From Polytrichum commune (taxonomy: Eukaryota > Streptophyta > Polytrichopsida > Polytrichales > Polytrichaceae): 64,000 bases of DNA. The position numbers and the translations under genes were made by a program. The DNA lies in NCBI GenBank assembly GCA_950295325.1, contig OX485804.1:55616001-55680000 (forward strand), read 5' to 3'. A model generated the notes under the pieces. It did not search any database and was not told the origin of the DNA. It saw nothing but the letters and a program-made list of their open reading frames with translations. Within the stretch, counting starts at the first letter, position 1, and every line of letters starts with the position of its first letter. Below, piece by piece: positions 37,370 to 49,066 of this stretch.

Positions 37370-37530
37370 TCACTCTTCAATGATCAAATTCCTCTCCAAT
37401 CCAGGTAGGACTTCCACGGTAGGTGGGCAAGTAGACCGGGTGTTGTATGAGCCACACCCTTGGCACTTCTGTCCTACTATGTGAAACACGACTTCACCAC
37501 TATTTCTACAGTCGTTACAGAGAATACAGA
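37370..37530 (-). pseudogene. Orphan zinc-ribbon exon of a CHY/RING zinc-finger protein
   Basis: The minus strand has an acceptor (ccattcttgcag) at 37531, then 52 codons beginning [20 protein letters not shown] and continuing [12 protein letters not shown] before a stop at 37370. The C-x2-C ... C-x2-C-xSYNTR arrangement matches the C-terminal zinc ribbon of RCHY1/MIEL1-type E3 ligases. The CHY, CTCHY and RING exons expected upstream were not found within several kilobases on this strand. It is either a fragment or the last exon of a gene I could not assemble. Confidence 0.6.
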
Positions 37531-37695
37531 CCTGCAAGAATGGAGGAAAAAGTAAATACATAATTCCATAATTTCATTTCATTTGATCATTGTTCTGAAC
37601 ATATTATTCAGAACATACAACAGCTACTCTACATTTACACTTCGTTGTTATCTAAGGAACTATAAGCCCCAAATGTATAACAATGATTTGTACAG

Positions 37696-38182
37696 TCAGG
37701 TATCATGTGCATGGTTCGCAGCTTTCACTTCAGAAGCTGTGGGCTCCTTGGGCAATTTCACAACAATCAAAGGACATGGGCTGAATGGCCCGCACAATGT
37801 AACATCCAGTAGCTGTAAATACAGCATTTTCTGTCATGCGTCTATAATCTGCTTGCATTTCATGCTCATTATCAAACATTCCTTTGGGTAAAGAGCAGAT
37901 GGAAGAAGAGTTGCAGGCTAAATATGATCACAAGTTCTCAATTTCTTAAAAATATTCGAGACTTCAAAGAGTTAAACTCCAATGATCTGCAGATTTCAAA
38001 TATTTGCACAGGCTTAAAGAAAGTGATATACATTGAAGAAAGGTGGGTTGCTCAGTAAACATACAGTACAGGGCCAGTGTTTTCAAGACGATGAACGGCA
38101 ATTGTGCTCACGTATACAGAGTGAGATATATCCCTGTCCCCAAGATCGGTCAAAAATGCAAAATCATTGCGTCCAGGCAGTG
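37696..38182 (-). CDS. Two candidate 3' exons of an unrecognised gene
   Basis: Exon-like segments with good borders: 38112-38182 (after gatgcag, ending before GTGAGC; reads LPGRNDFAFLTDLGDRDISH and SVY) and 37696-37812 (after tttacag; reads LLDVTLCGPFSPCPLIVVKL then a short tail and stop). The phases join without a gap. The second has a hydrophobic strand ending in LIVVKLP, which recalls but does not prove a universal-stress-like fold. Function unknown. They may continue the ClpT-like exon upstream through a short exon at 38212-38229, but that join is ambiguous. Confidence 0.4.
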
Positions 38183-38519
38183 CTGCATCATTCTTCGTAT
38201 ATGCCTCTTACCCTTGCTGGCTTCTTCATCTGCAAGAAGCTCATTAATGGAGTGGTTAGTATGGTGCTATAAAATACCATAAAGATCAGGTATCTCCAAG
38301 CAATGATCAGGTTGTTGCTGCTTTCAGACAAGACGAATCGTTATTTAATTTACCTACGTCAATGGGATGAGCTTGAACATGATATAGTTATTTGATTTGA
38401 TCTACCTACTTCGGTGAGATGCAGCAACCACTTTCCAAGAGGCCGACATTTCAGACAACAGATAAAATTGCAAATATATAGGTCTCAACAGAATCCTTAA
38501 CTTCAAGGAAAATACTTAC

Positions 38520-38656
38520 AGTAGCAGCAAGCTCAGCAGTTTTGTCCTCATTGAAACCAAGGTATTCTAGTACTTTTTGACCAGCTGAACCTTTTTGAGC
38601 CCAAATCCCAAGCACCAGCATTGTTGTACTGAGCTCCTTAGCAGAAGAACCCTCTG
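38520..38656 (-). pseudogene. ClpT-like (Clp N-domain) exon, gene incomplete
   Basis: Between acceptor tttacttcag and donor GTAAGT lie 137 bases, entering in phase 1 and leaving in phase 0. They encode EGSSAKELSTTMLVLGIWAQ and then KGSAGQKVLEYLGFNEDKTA. The spacing LGIW-x4-S-x-G-x-K-x-L-x2-LGF-x3-K matches the second Clp N-repeat of plastid CLPT1/CLPT2, small accessory subunits of the plastid Clp protease. No N-terminal exons or transit peptide were found before the XRCC1-like gene begins, so this is a fragment or a gene with unresolved exons. Confidence 0.5.
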
Positions 38657-39024
38657 CTGAAGTAAACCAACGGTGAGGAAAAAAGAAGTTTACCAAGTAA
38701 ATAGAAGCTCTGGTAATGTATCATCTAGTACACTCTCAAATTTCATGAGATAAACAATCTGTAAGATGATGTGAACCTAAATAAAGACCAGAGTTATGTA
38801 CCTAACACAATTGTGTTCTCTGAACAATGACAGATATGTTCGTAACAGATATGATGAATTGCATCACGCTCAAGAAGCAACGGATTTGTGATCAAACAGC
38901 AGAAAGAACTCGCTGACATAATAAAGCAACCGTCAGATAGGAGCGAAAGACTAATTTCTGCAATTATTCATAGCCCATTGGGCTCATTTCAACCATGCAA
39001 TACATCAATCGCATGCTTCGCAAA

Positions 39025-39690
39025 AAAACACTACCGCAACTCCGTCTCAAAAGGGTGCAAAGCCTCAGCTCGTCCTAGTCTAATGAATGTCCTCATGTCA
39101 TTCGGATATATGCTTGTCATTAGTTCGTCATCAACGCCCTTGCACCCTTCATCCCTTTGGAATCAACCAACACGTCTCAGGAGGAAGCCAGTTAAGTCCT
39201 AAAGAAATCGTAGAGAATCTCATTGTAACCTTTCTTGCAAGGAACCTTCTTCATCACAAAATACACACTCGCACATTCACACACATGCGTAAAGGAAGAC
39301 ACTGACTCATATAAAGCCACCTGTACACACATTAGATGAATACTGCACAGAACGCGGCGGTGAGCGCAGCAGGAAGAGGATTGCAGAGGAACGTGTGGAC
39401 TGACATTTAGAGTTTCAATTCTCTCATCAGCAAAGCATCATTCCCCTGCTCCACATCGGCACCAAACCTAAAACTAAGGCTGCGACATCTCAGTTCTAAT
39501 GAATGTCCTCATATGGATAGGATATATGCTTGTCACTATTTCGTCCTCAGCGACATTGCAACACCCACTCACAACCTACGCAGACCTGTCACATGAAACC
39601 TCAGAAGGAAGGCAGTTCGGTCCTAAACAATCACAGTGGAACTCAATGCAATCTTGTTGCAAGGAACCTTCTTCATCATAGATCGGCATC
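39025..39690. repeat. Two diverged tandem units beside the XRCC1-like gene
   Basis: About 39056-39262 and 39487-39687 share several blocks: ctaatgaatgtcctcat, ggatatatgcttgtca, cctcaggaggaagccagtt versus cctcagaaggaaggcagtt, and ttgcaaggaaccttcttcatca. Spacing is about 430 bp. The right-hand unit begins next to the acceptor of the last exon of the XRCC1-like gene, so the duplicated sequence abuts gene structure. Confidence 0.7.
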
Positions 39691-41583
39691 CGAATGACTC
39701 AATGGCCTCGACAAATACAAAACCTTCAGAACCTCTTGGACGAGATCTGAACCCTAGCTTGGTTGAGGAAGAAAGACCCCATGAAAGACCGACTACAGAC
39801 GTCCTCGGAAGGAAGAGAAAGTGAGTATTGATCTTTTTTTAGTAGCTTCTTGTTAGCTACAGTAGGCTTGCAAGGAGTGAAATTAATGTATGCCAAACCT
39901 ATGCAGGCACGATGTTCGAGAGTGCCAAAAGGTTGCCGACAATTCACCCTTATCCTTCTCCACCTGAAAAATTAAGCACATGCCCGTCAAATTTAGGGGG
40001 TCAATCTAACCTCTTCATTGCTTATTTGATTGATCACAAAACTTTTTGAGAGTTATCTTTGTAACCACATCAACAGTAGACTTTGCTTCCAGTTGGCAAA
40101 AACAAAAAGGTAGAAGCAGACATCACAACTTTCACCCAATTTTGAAAAATCTCAACAAAATTAGTCCAACACCACATCCTTGATAAGGTTGTGATGATGG
40201 TACCTCATACTTATACATGAGTCTGAACTTGCTACAAGTCTTACTTGCAATATGGGAACACCATAAGAATAACAGAAGCCACTTTAAGCCCAACTGGAAA
40301 ATGGTTTTGATTTTCTTTAGCTTTAGCTTTAAAATCTTGTGGTCAAAACTGGTCTCAATGTCCTTCACAATTTGACCAATGCAATGTACGGTTTTATCAT
40401 GTGGATTAAGAATTTTACTTGTGTTGGGCGGCAACTGGCAAGAGCTTGCGAGTATCAATGTCATACACAAACGCTCGGTTGCGGTTGCTCTTGCTCATTA
40501 AATCCTTCACTGACATGACCTGCATCACATGTTTCCACAGTTGCTACATTGTATTATATGTATGAATACATAAAACTATACCCAGTGGGGTATATTGCAA
40601 TTATCTTCTAAAATATGTGATAATTTTGATTGACAATCTGCTACCTAGTAGCAGAATGTGGCACATATTAGAAAATAAGAAAATCACAACCATAACATGT
40701 TAATGAGAAATTTATTATGTTATTTCAACATTTTATTGTTTCTACATGATAATTTTGCCTCAGGAAAATTGTGATGTGTTTATTGCGATCGTCCATAATC
40801 TAACTTGTTATTGCTCGACGACACATAACCTCCTTACAGGGTTTAGGGTTTAGGGTTATGGATTTGGGGTTAGGGTTTAGGAGGAATACCACAAGCAGGA
40901 CAAAAAGTTCATAATTGGCATATTTTCATGACTGATCCATGATACATACCGATCATTGGGTAATTTCAAAATAGCGCTCTATGCAGTGTTTGGAACTATG
41001 ACATCAAACTAACCACCTCTTTTAACCTAGTCAAGGATTCAAAAGCTTTGCTGAGGACAAATGTGATCAAACTCAAACTGTTACAGATCGATATGCATAA
41101 ATGTACTACTCAAGAACCCAAAAAGAAGATCAATGATGAAAATTGAGGTAAAGAATGAGCAGGAGTAAATTTCGCTCAGCTTACTTCAGCAGGAAACAAA
41201 CTCATGTGGACTAAGCACACTAAAAAGAGGGGTAGTTAAAATTGCTGAATTTATCCTCCAACAACCTGCTGAAGGTGCAGACTAAATCATAACTAACCCA
41301 CCTGTTGTGCAGACAAGAGAAGCTCATAATCCTCAATTTCCTCCCCCTCAGCGTCCTCCCGCAGCCCGTGAATCTCCACAAGTGCCGATCCCGCATTCAC
41401 CATCTCCACTTTGTGGAATGCCGTGGGCGGCCGTGGTTGCAATATTAACCATGCGTCATCAGTTGGGGATTCTGTCTGCCATAGCCTGTACCTGTCTGGG
41501 TTTAACACATTTGTGGCTGGGTGCACCTCATCCTCCGAGGATCCATCTTTTATTACCCATTCAACTTCTTCTTCCTCCCCCAT
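39407..41583 (-). CDS. Small XRCC1 N-terminal-domain protein, four exons
   Basis: Exons 41302-41583, 40419-40519, 40136-40231 and 39407-39467 join with GT-AG borders and consistent phases to 180 codons (179 aa). The product is nearly all one domain. Residues about 14-95 read GSSEDEVHPATNVLNPDRYR, then LW, LILQ, FHKVEMVNAGSALVEIHG and YELLLSAQQ. Later come SNRNRAFVYDIDTRKLLPVA and SSQPYQGCGVGLILLRFF. The order and spacing match the XRCC1 N-terminal domain, which in animal XRCC1 contacts DNA polymerase beta. No BRCT domain follows. The first two exons are firm; exon 3 is likely; the last exon is chosen by phase and gives a short tail. A DNA single-strand-break repair role is inference from the fold. 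Confidence 0.75.
40836..40882. repeat. Short interstitial telomere-like tract
   Basis: Units of TTTAGGG and near variants (gggtttagggtttagggtta, then ggggttagggtttagg) inside intron 1 of the XRCC1-like gene. Too short for structural meaning. Confidence 0.7.
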
Positions 41584-44403
41584 TCAACCCGAACACCTCA
41601 CCAACCCTCACAAAGTCCTTGTTTCTTCTTCAAAATTGCTGAAAAATGTTGAGAGTTCAAGAGTAAATCCTTTCCCCCATTCATCAACCCTCAAAACTTC
41701 CTTCACTGACTTGATTCCCAAGTCTTCACTTAAAACTCTTCTCTCTCTCTCTCTCCTCCCCTCTTACTCATACATAGATACATAACCTCCCACATTCACC
41801 CAAACACCTCACCGGACCTCACAATGTCCTTGTTTCAAAATTTGCTACAGAACTTTAGGAATTCAGGAGTTGGGTAGCAGAGAAATGCTTCTCTTATTTA
41901 CGAAGAGTTTGAAGACCCATCTCTCCTCAAATTCCTCCCCCCACATTCACCCAAAACCTCACCGAACAGACGAGAATCGGAATCGGGAAGGTGAAGAGAG
42001 TGAGTGTCTGTCTGTCTTCTCTGTCTATCTGTCTGCACAGGCAGTGGACGGAGGAGATTAGGGGAGAGGGTCAGATCCGACGGTCGAGAAAGCACAGGCG
42101 ACGTGGCCTCACCAGAAGCCAGAAGTTGCTTTCATCGCCCATAGACTTCTTCTCGATAACTCAAAGAACTCCACTCTAGGCATTCCTTGTGAATGCTTGT
42201 TCTCCTATCAACTCCCTAAATCACTTCTAATCCCCTAATCTTCACTAATTAACTAACCCCATCCCTAATTCTCATTAGCTAACAACACTGATTTACCCCC
42301 TAATCACCCTTTTTGCTTAATCCCTTCTTATTTTTACCAAAACAAGCTTACTCCCTAGTGCCCACACCATTCATCTACCCCTCGGTCAATTCTTAGACCT
42401 TCAGTCCCAGCCTAACGGCAGTGGCATTACGTTGTTCACCCAGTGTTTGGGCCCGTCAAAGCCCGTCACCGTGCCACGTGTCCCTTCACCCAGCTCCGGC
42501 TCTGCCTCGCCTCTCCCGAATCCAACAGCGGCGAGTTGCTTCAATCTCACTTACTCAGTAGCCCTTTCTCCCGATTCCAGCAGCAACAAGCTGATTTCCT
42601 TCCACTTACACAATCGCTCATCTCCAGCTGTGTGTGCACATCCTTGCCTTCCCTTTGGCAATCCAAACTCCGCCAAGGAACTAATTTCCTCAACCTCAAC
42701 TACCTGCACTCAACTTCGAGTATTCTCCTGTAGATCTTCAATAAGTCCGAAACCCAACCTTCTGATTTCGAGAGCAATTCGCATTCACTCAGCTCGGATC
42801 ACACACAAATCCCAGCTCAAAAATGATTCCACTTGACTCGTTTCTACCCGTTCCCTTTAGCTCCTGCCAAAGTTCAGATCTCCTCTCAATTCCAGTCTTC
42901 TGATGCCGAATGTGTTCGGTAGCCCAGCTTCGTGAAAAATGCCTCGAACATTCAACCAACTCACCAAAACCAATATGTTTCTATCCCTCGGTTAGCTTTC
43001 TCCACGGTGACATTCCCCTAGCTCCCGCAATCAGATCTAATTAAGGCTAACCTTGCCCAATATGGCAGCTGAGGCTCCGCCTCCAGCATTGCCGCTCCAG
43101 CTTCAGAGAGAGAGAGAGTCCCCGAAAGGACCAGCCGAACCCAACCACCTTTCCCAGGCCCGGGAATAGTTAGGGTACAGTCCCCCGTGCCCCAAAACGA
43201 ACACCGAGGAATCCTAATTTGGGCATTTAACCCAGCTTGCCCCTCTTCCAAGTCCTAACCCAATACAACTCAATTAATCATTTAACTAGGTTCTAAGACA
43301 TAACCATATCCCTAACGTCCTAACTATAACTAAATGCCAAGCATAATGCTTGCACTCTTTTTAGTTCTCAATAAGTTTTAATAAAACTGCAAGTCCTAAG
43401 TTCTACCACTCCTAATCCTAACACCAATGTGAGACCTCATTTTGGGCTCATAGACCACTTACCCTAGGTAGGAGAATAATATGGTTAAAGACCGGGAATA
43501 AACATGACATGATTTTCAAAGAATGACGGCCTAAGTCTTAGCTCCGTGGCAAGGTCATCATGAAAGAGGGCATCTCTTTGATTTAGAAAGGGTGGGGGAG
43601 CATGAAGCTCAATAATGTTATGCTTGGTAAGCTCGGCATCATCTCACAATATGCAGACATATTAAGCATCTCGCAACATCCTTCAAGGGGACATCTCCAA
43701 TATTGCAATGATGCAATCACAAGCTTATGCTTGGATCATGTGGCCATGGGATAATTTATTGTTGATGTCATGATATGGATTGCTTGTTTTGTTGTTTCTC
43801 TTGTGGGGTTTTTTAAAAATAAATTAAAATAACACACCAATCTAGGGATGGGCACCCTAATCACATGTAGGAATACTTTATTACTGTTGTAATGAGATTC
43901 AACTATGTGCTTGAAATGTATCAACCTTTGTAGATTTAGTAGGCAACACACTTGGAAGGGCTTATGTGATGGTTAAAGAGATAGAATCTTCATTTTGACC
44001 TCCCATGACTTGAGCATCTCAATTCCAAATTTAAAACTTGAGATGACAATAATTTTGTCTTATAATTGAAAACCGGATGAGAAAATTCTTGATCTTTTCC
44101 AATGGCCAAAATTGTTTGTGTAGTTGACAATCCCCACAAAAAGGCCAACTAGATTAGCTACACGTAATTGTGACCCATATGCAAAAGGGACTACTCTAGA
44201 TGTTTGCATCAAATGAACACCGTTTGAACATGATAATGTAGGGTCAAATTTGGGCACACCTATAATCAACACATTGAAATTTTTTAGTACGTCCAAAAAC
44301 TACATAATAAGCTAAGATGTGTTGAGATCCTCTTTGAATTACCAACTGAACCCAACATGCATAAAAAGCCTATTATAGGTGCATTTACCATACCTTTTTA
44401 CAA
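41584..44403. other. 5' flank of the XRCC1-like gene and pyrimidine-rich DNA
   Basis: 41584 to about 42160 is the upstream region of the minus-strand gene and includes the block duplicated at 447-697. 42180-43300 is notably rich in C and T on the plus strand with serine- and proline-rich open frames, none of which resemble a family. It could be an old LTR or regulatory DNA. 43300-44400 is ordinary AT-rich sequence. No gene can be supported. Confidence 0.45.
41958..42158. repeat. Duplicated block, copy next to the XRCC1-like gene
   Basis: Near-identical to 447-697 over about 200 bases, including gtgtctgtctgtcttct and aggcgacgtggcctcaccag. It lies about 375 bp upstream of the start codon of the minus-strand gene, so it may be its promoter or 5' UTR. 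Confidence 0.8.
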
Positions 44404-44733
44404 CTACACTAAATATGATATTTTATGTCACTATGGTAACTTTTCAAATGACACTTCTTAATGAATAAGTGAACAAATATTGTCATGGATGATGGATGAG
44501 TTCATCCAATGGTGCAAACACTACCTTCTCTTGTCCGCAACTTGTGATGAAACATTATTTTGGGGGATTATAGACTTAGAGTGTTTCAATTACTGTCACT
44601 TACCAAGCAATTTTTCATCCAAATTTCAATCATCCATAACAAGGAATGGCAAATAATGTTGGGTTAACATTTAGTGTTGGTGACATCACACCACAGTTAA
44701 CCAATAGTATTGAGCAAGACAATTAGAATGTCA
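44404..44733 (+). mobile_element. MITE with CTACACTAAA ends, copy B (3' truncated)
   Basis: It starts CTACACTAAATATGATA and follows copy A (17890-18265) through the gatggatgagttcatcca and gagcaagacaatta blocks, then loses similarity near 44733 before reaching the right terminal repeat. Confidence 0.7.
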
Positions 44734-47136
44734 GTTTTTGCCAATTGATAAAATGTGGCATAGAGGGGCCAGGTTTCGTACAGATCTTCTAAAGCTCTCT
44801 TCTGAAAGCCAAAGTTTAAATTAGGTCTTCAAATCAAAATTGATATAATGCATCTGTGATATGAGAATGATCCTCCATCTTACTCTTCCATATAGTAATT
44901 TTTGTAACAAATAAAAGAGGACAGTCCTTCAGGATGATTGCATTTAATTAAATAAAAGGATTTTATGTTGTAGTATGTTGTTTGATTCAACACTTTGAGT
45001 GCCGAAAACCAATGTTCATGTTGGATTGAGTTGGTCTTGACCAATGTGGATACAACGTATAACAATTTTCTTTCATTTTTTTTCTTCTTTTTTTCTTTTT
45101 TACCAAACATCAACCTACAATACTTATAGTTCAAATCGTAAACATTAAATGAGAATTATAATTCTCATGAAGTTTTTTTTAATAAGTGAAATGGGAGAAT
45201 GACATTCAATAGAAAATAATAATAATAATAATAATAATAGAACTTTACCCAATAAAGCTTGAAACCACATCTAGTTCCTTGCTAGTGAAGAGAGATAAAA
45301 TGGGCTCGACAGGGCTACGAGTTGGAAGAAGATGACAGTATTCTAGAAGGCAGTTGCAGTCTCAAGTACAATTTGATAAAAGTGGGTATGTTGCCTACTT
45401 TAGTGGGCTTGTTTTTTCTTCTGTATTTTCCTCTGTTGAGTTACATCATAATATGCTTCATAAGTGAATATCATTGAAATTGGGTATTGCTCTTAAAAAT
45501 GCAATTCTTTGGTCCAAAAGTTGGGTTATCACTAGGCCTCCTTATTTTTGGGAAACGCATGGTGGAGTCCCCAAACTAACAAAATTAACTTTCATAAATT
45601 CCCAAAATTAGAGTAGCTCATATTGCCGTGCGTCCTACATTTTTTGCAAGTTTGTCCTGCGTTGTTGTCTCCAGATTTTCAGTCTTTGCGACCAAAATAT
45701 TGGTAGGATGCCTCCAAAAGTCAAGAAGCCACTTTTCATATCAAAACATCAACATCAATTTGGGCTCATCATCAAAGCCCATGATGCTACCACTATAAAG
45801 TCACCAACGTTGTTTGTCATTTTTGCATTACTTTCGAAAAAGAAGTAGGCCACAAGAGAAAGGCAATATCCAATGTGAAGTATTTTGAATCGTTCCGTAA
45901 CGACAACTACCTCTTTCATCTTCAAGGGCAACACCCTTTAAAGTTAATGAACTCAACCAACAGTTTGTTATGTTCATGTGAGCATATCGTGAAGAATGTG
46001 CTTTTAAGGGTGCAATCAAGCAGGGTGATAATATCAAGAATGACTTCAAAGAGGCCCAGTCCTTGACCAACAAGCACTTTCCTATGTTGGCATTGTTACG
46101 TGGAGGACTTGCCTTTGCTTTTCCAAACACCACTATAAGCTTAGTGAAATCCGACTTCTCCTTGTTGGGATATGAGAAAGATAATGCAAGGAAGTGCCTA
46201 GTTTATTTATCTTTAGATGGTATTTTCCATTGTAAGCAATAGATAAACATGAATAATCTCTCTCTACCTCAATGGGCCAATCAATAGACTGATTTGACTC
46301 AAAATCATGCAATTCCGAATATAACAAAAACAATGGTAATAGATGTCCCGAAATTATCTTATATTCGGTATATTCAGAAATTTCCGAAAATAAGGAGGCA
46401 TGGTAATCACTCTTGTTGATTTGGATCCATAACATTTTGTGTCAAGAGTTAAGTAGCATGAACAATCCTTTAAGTCATACTTGGGTGCAAGGGACAAAGG
46501 CCTTTAAACAAGTAGACCTAATTAAATTACTCGTCTAAAACAATCACCTATTTTGGAGTGGTGCACATCTAAGAACGAACACCAGAAAGAGATATGTCTA
46601 AAGAGATTGGACCACATCCTCAAATTTTATCAACGTGGTATTTTAGGCTCAATTCTCAACATGATTGAGCACATTACTCAAATCTAGTTGTCTACTCTCT
46701 TTGCTATATGCAGAGGCCTAGCTGGGCTTCCCAAATCCTCGTGGAGAAATTGTGATAGAGTTCCATGTGTTTTAGCATAGGATTGCTTCTTTGAAAGAGA
46801 ATGAATTTGATAACTAACCACATTCGGCAAGTAGCCTTTTGGGTTACCAAACCATGGGTCTACCCCCCCTATTGGGTTGCCATTGTGAGATGAACAAAAC
46901 TAAGGCTAAGTTTTGTCCATTTGGCAAGACTGGTCCATAAGTGGGGCATTATTCTCATGGAGTTCCCCGAATTCCCGGCATTTGGGGACTAACACCCTAG
47001 CTTTGGGTAATGTTGTGAGGTTCACCTACATTGATCATTCAATGAGAGAGAATAAGACATTCATATGAGCTCTGAAAGTGATGAGGAAGACAATTACAAG
47101 CATGATTTGGATTTGTTAATCATCTCATGCTGATTG
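44734..47136. other. Intergenic region with a possible element remnant
   Basis: 45700-46130 on the plus strand contains broken protein-like pieces (KVKKPLFISKHQHQFG, then KYFESFRNDNYLFHLQGQHP), followed by FPMLALLRGGLAF-like sequence. It looks like decayed coding DNA from a mobile element, family not recognised. An (AAT)n run of about eight units lies at 45216-45238. Nothing else was seen. Confidence 0.4.
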
Positions 47137-47457
47137 CTACACTAAATATGTTATTTAGTGTCATATGGTACTTAATGTCACTTTTCAGTTGACACTTCTC
47201 ATGAATAAGTGAACAAATACTGTCATGGATGATGGATGAGTGCATCCATTGGCCAAAACCCTACCTCTTCTTGTCAACAACTTGTGATGAAATGTTGTCA
47301 TGGATGATTGAAATTGGATACAAAAATTACTTGGTAAGTGACAGTAATTGCAACACTGTAAATCTATTATCTGAATGTTGGTGACACAATACTGCAGTTT
47401 ACAATTAGTATTGAGCAAGGCAATTAGAATTGGTGACAGGTGTCATATTTAGTGTAG
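47137..47457 (+). mobile_element. MITE with CTACACTAAA ends, copy C
   Basis: It starts CTACACTAAATATGTTA and ends GTCATATTTAGTGTAG, with the same internal blocks as copy A and some internal loss (321 bp against 376). Confidence 0.75.
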
Positions 47458-49066
47458 TTTCATATCCTACGAGAAGTGGGTGCAGAGCTAAATGTGTCTG
47501 TAAGGCCCACTTACCTTACAATGAAGTCCCTGTGACTGCCTACCCTCATATTTAAATGAGTGTATTCTAGACACAAATTACATGCCCAACATATCTCATG
47601 TATGATATGTGTGATCTGTGTGGCATATAAACCATCAGGGCATGGAGGCGGTGTAGAAGTGTATGTACAAAAGGTAAAAGCTACAGTCTACAAAGCCCAC
47701 TACCTACCCTTTTGAGAAGAGAAGAGTGAAATTCTCATAGGCACAATTGAGGCTGGAATTCTACACAATGTCATGACCTAACTCCATTTGACTTCAAATC
47801 TGGATGTCAAAACAGACAGCAAGGGGATGGTCTGCAAGCTGGCTGGTGATGATGACAGGACTGTTCACCTATGTCATCCACCGCAACTATGCAAACAATA
47901 ATTTTACAAGTATGGATACCATTTTTATCACCCTTCTCGCTGCATTGCACTCTCTAGCATAGGCAAGTCATAACTTGGCTGCCAACTAATCAGTACCACT
48001 CAAAACAATAAACCCTCGACAATTGTGCATGGTCCATCATGCCCTGCAAGTAGGACATATGAAATGTGTTTATATAAGTCTCCGAAATAAGTCCAGATGC
48101 TTCTCTGGACAAATATCACGTGAGAATGTAGAAGTAACCACTTCAGACTGCATGATAAAACACTTCAATTGCAGAAAAGAAGAGTAACTGTAATTGCAGT
48201 AAATCTCCAATTTACTTGTTGCTGTTCTCTTCAACATCATTTTGGACATATCGAGGACTAGCTGAAACAATAACCCCAAAAGCACAAAGTGCATGGTGAT
48301 TTATTCAAAACCCTGCCCCTGAAGCAGAACCTAGATCTGGACGAAACACACAGCCCAAGGCCCAAGTACAATGTTTACATTCGTGCAAGGATGAATAACT
48401 TGAGCAAAATCTGGCACAAAGCAGTTTCTTATTTTCAGTGTGAAGTTATCCAATTTATGAGGAATGCCAGTATCCTTGCCACACCAAGGTTTTCATGGTC
48501 AAAAAGTAATGTATCTGAGGATGTCTTACAGTGGAGGTTCTGTCTTCACGACTTGACCTCAATACCCAGAATTATACCAACTACATAAAAAAAACAGAGT
48601 GTGATCTAGAACTAAATACTGTCCTTCTGGGGATAACTATACTTTCCGTCAACGAGAATCTGAAGGCTATTTGACAAGTTGATGGTTTAGGGTTGCAAGT
48701 AGGTATGTATGCAAAACAGCATAATTTTTCATCTAAGACCTGCAGTCGTCCATCCTGAAAAGACTGGATGGCAACAAGATAACAACAGTCGACGCAGCAG
48801 TTGACACCTCAAGGTTCTGTGAGCAGTTGAATTGGAAACACCAAAAGAACTTAGTATATATACACAGAGCAAAGTGGCAGGGCTTGTGCAGTGGTTTCAC
48901 CTATCAGTAAATTAAACCTTTCAGGCCAGCCAGATAGAAAGCACAGTGCACGAGGCTCAGTCCCTCAGCTTGAGTATGGAGTGACAGTGGCAGATGCCAC
49001 TTCCAATACAGTCACCCGCACCAATGAGAACTTTCACTCTGAAGCCTCACCATGTTTCTGCACACT
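47458..49066. other. Intergenic, 3' side of the MAPR gene
   Basis: No coding region is supported. The part next to 49067 should be the 3' UTR of the minus-strand MAPR gene. Open frames on both strands near 48290-48590 have no family match. Confidence 0.4.

Noticed and set aside
39901-39967. Possible exon reading VEKDKGELSATFGTLEHRAC on the minus strand
   Set aside because: It has a fair acceptor and donor, but its phase does not fit the XRCC1-like gene's exon 3 or exon 4; it could be an alternative exon.
42432-42836. 134-aa serine/proline-rich open frame
   Set aside because: Pyrimidine-rich DNA gives long Ser/Pro frames by chance; no motif and an overlapping frame of similar kind.
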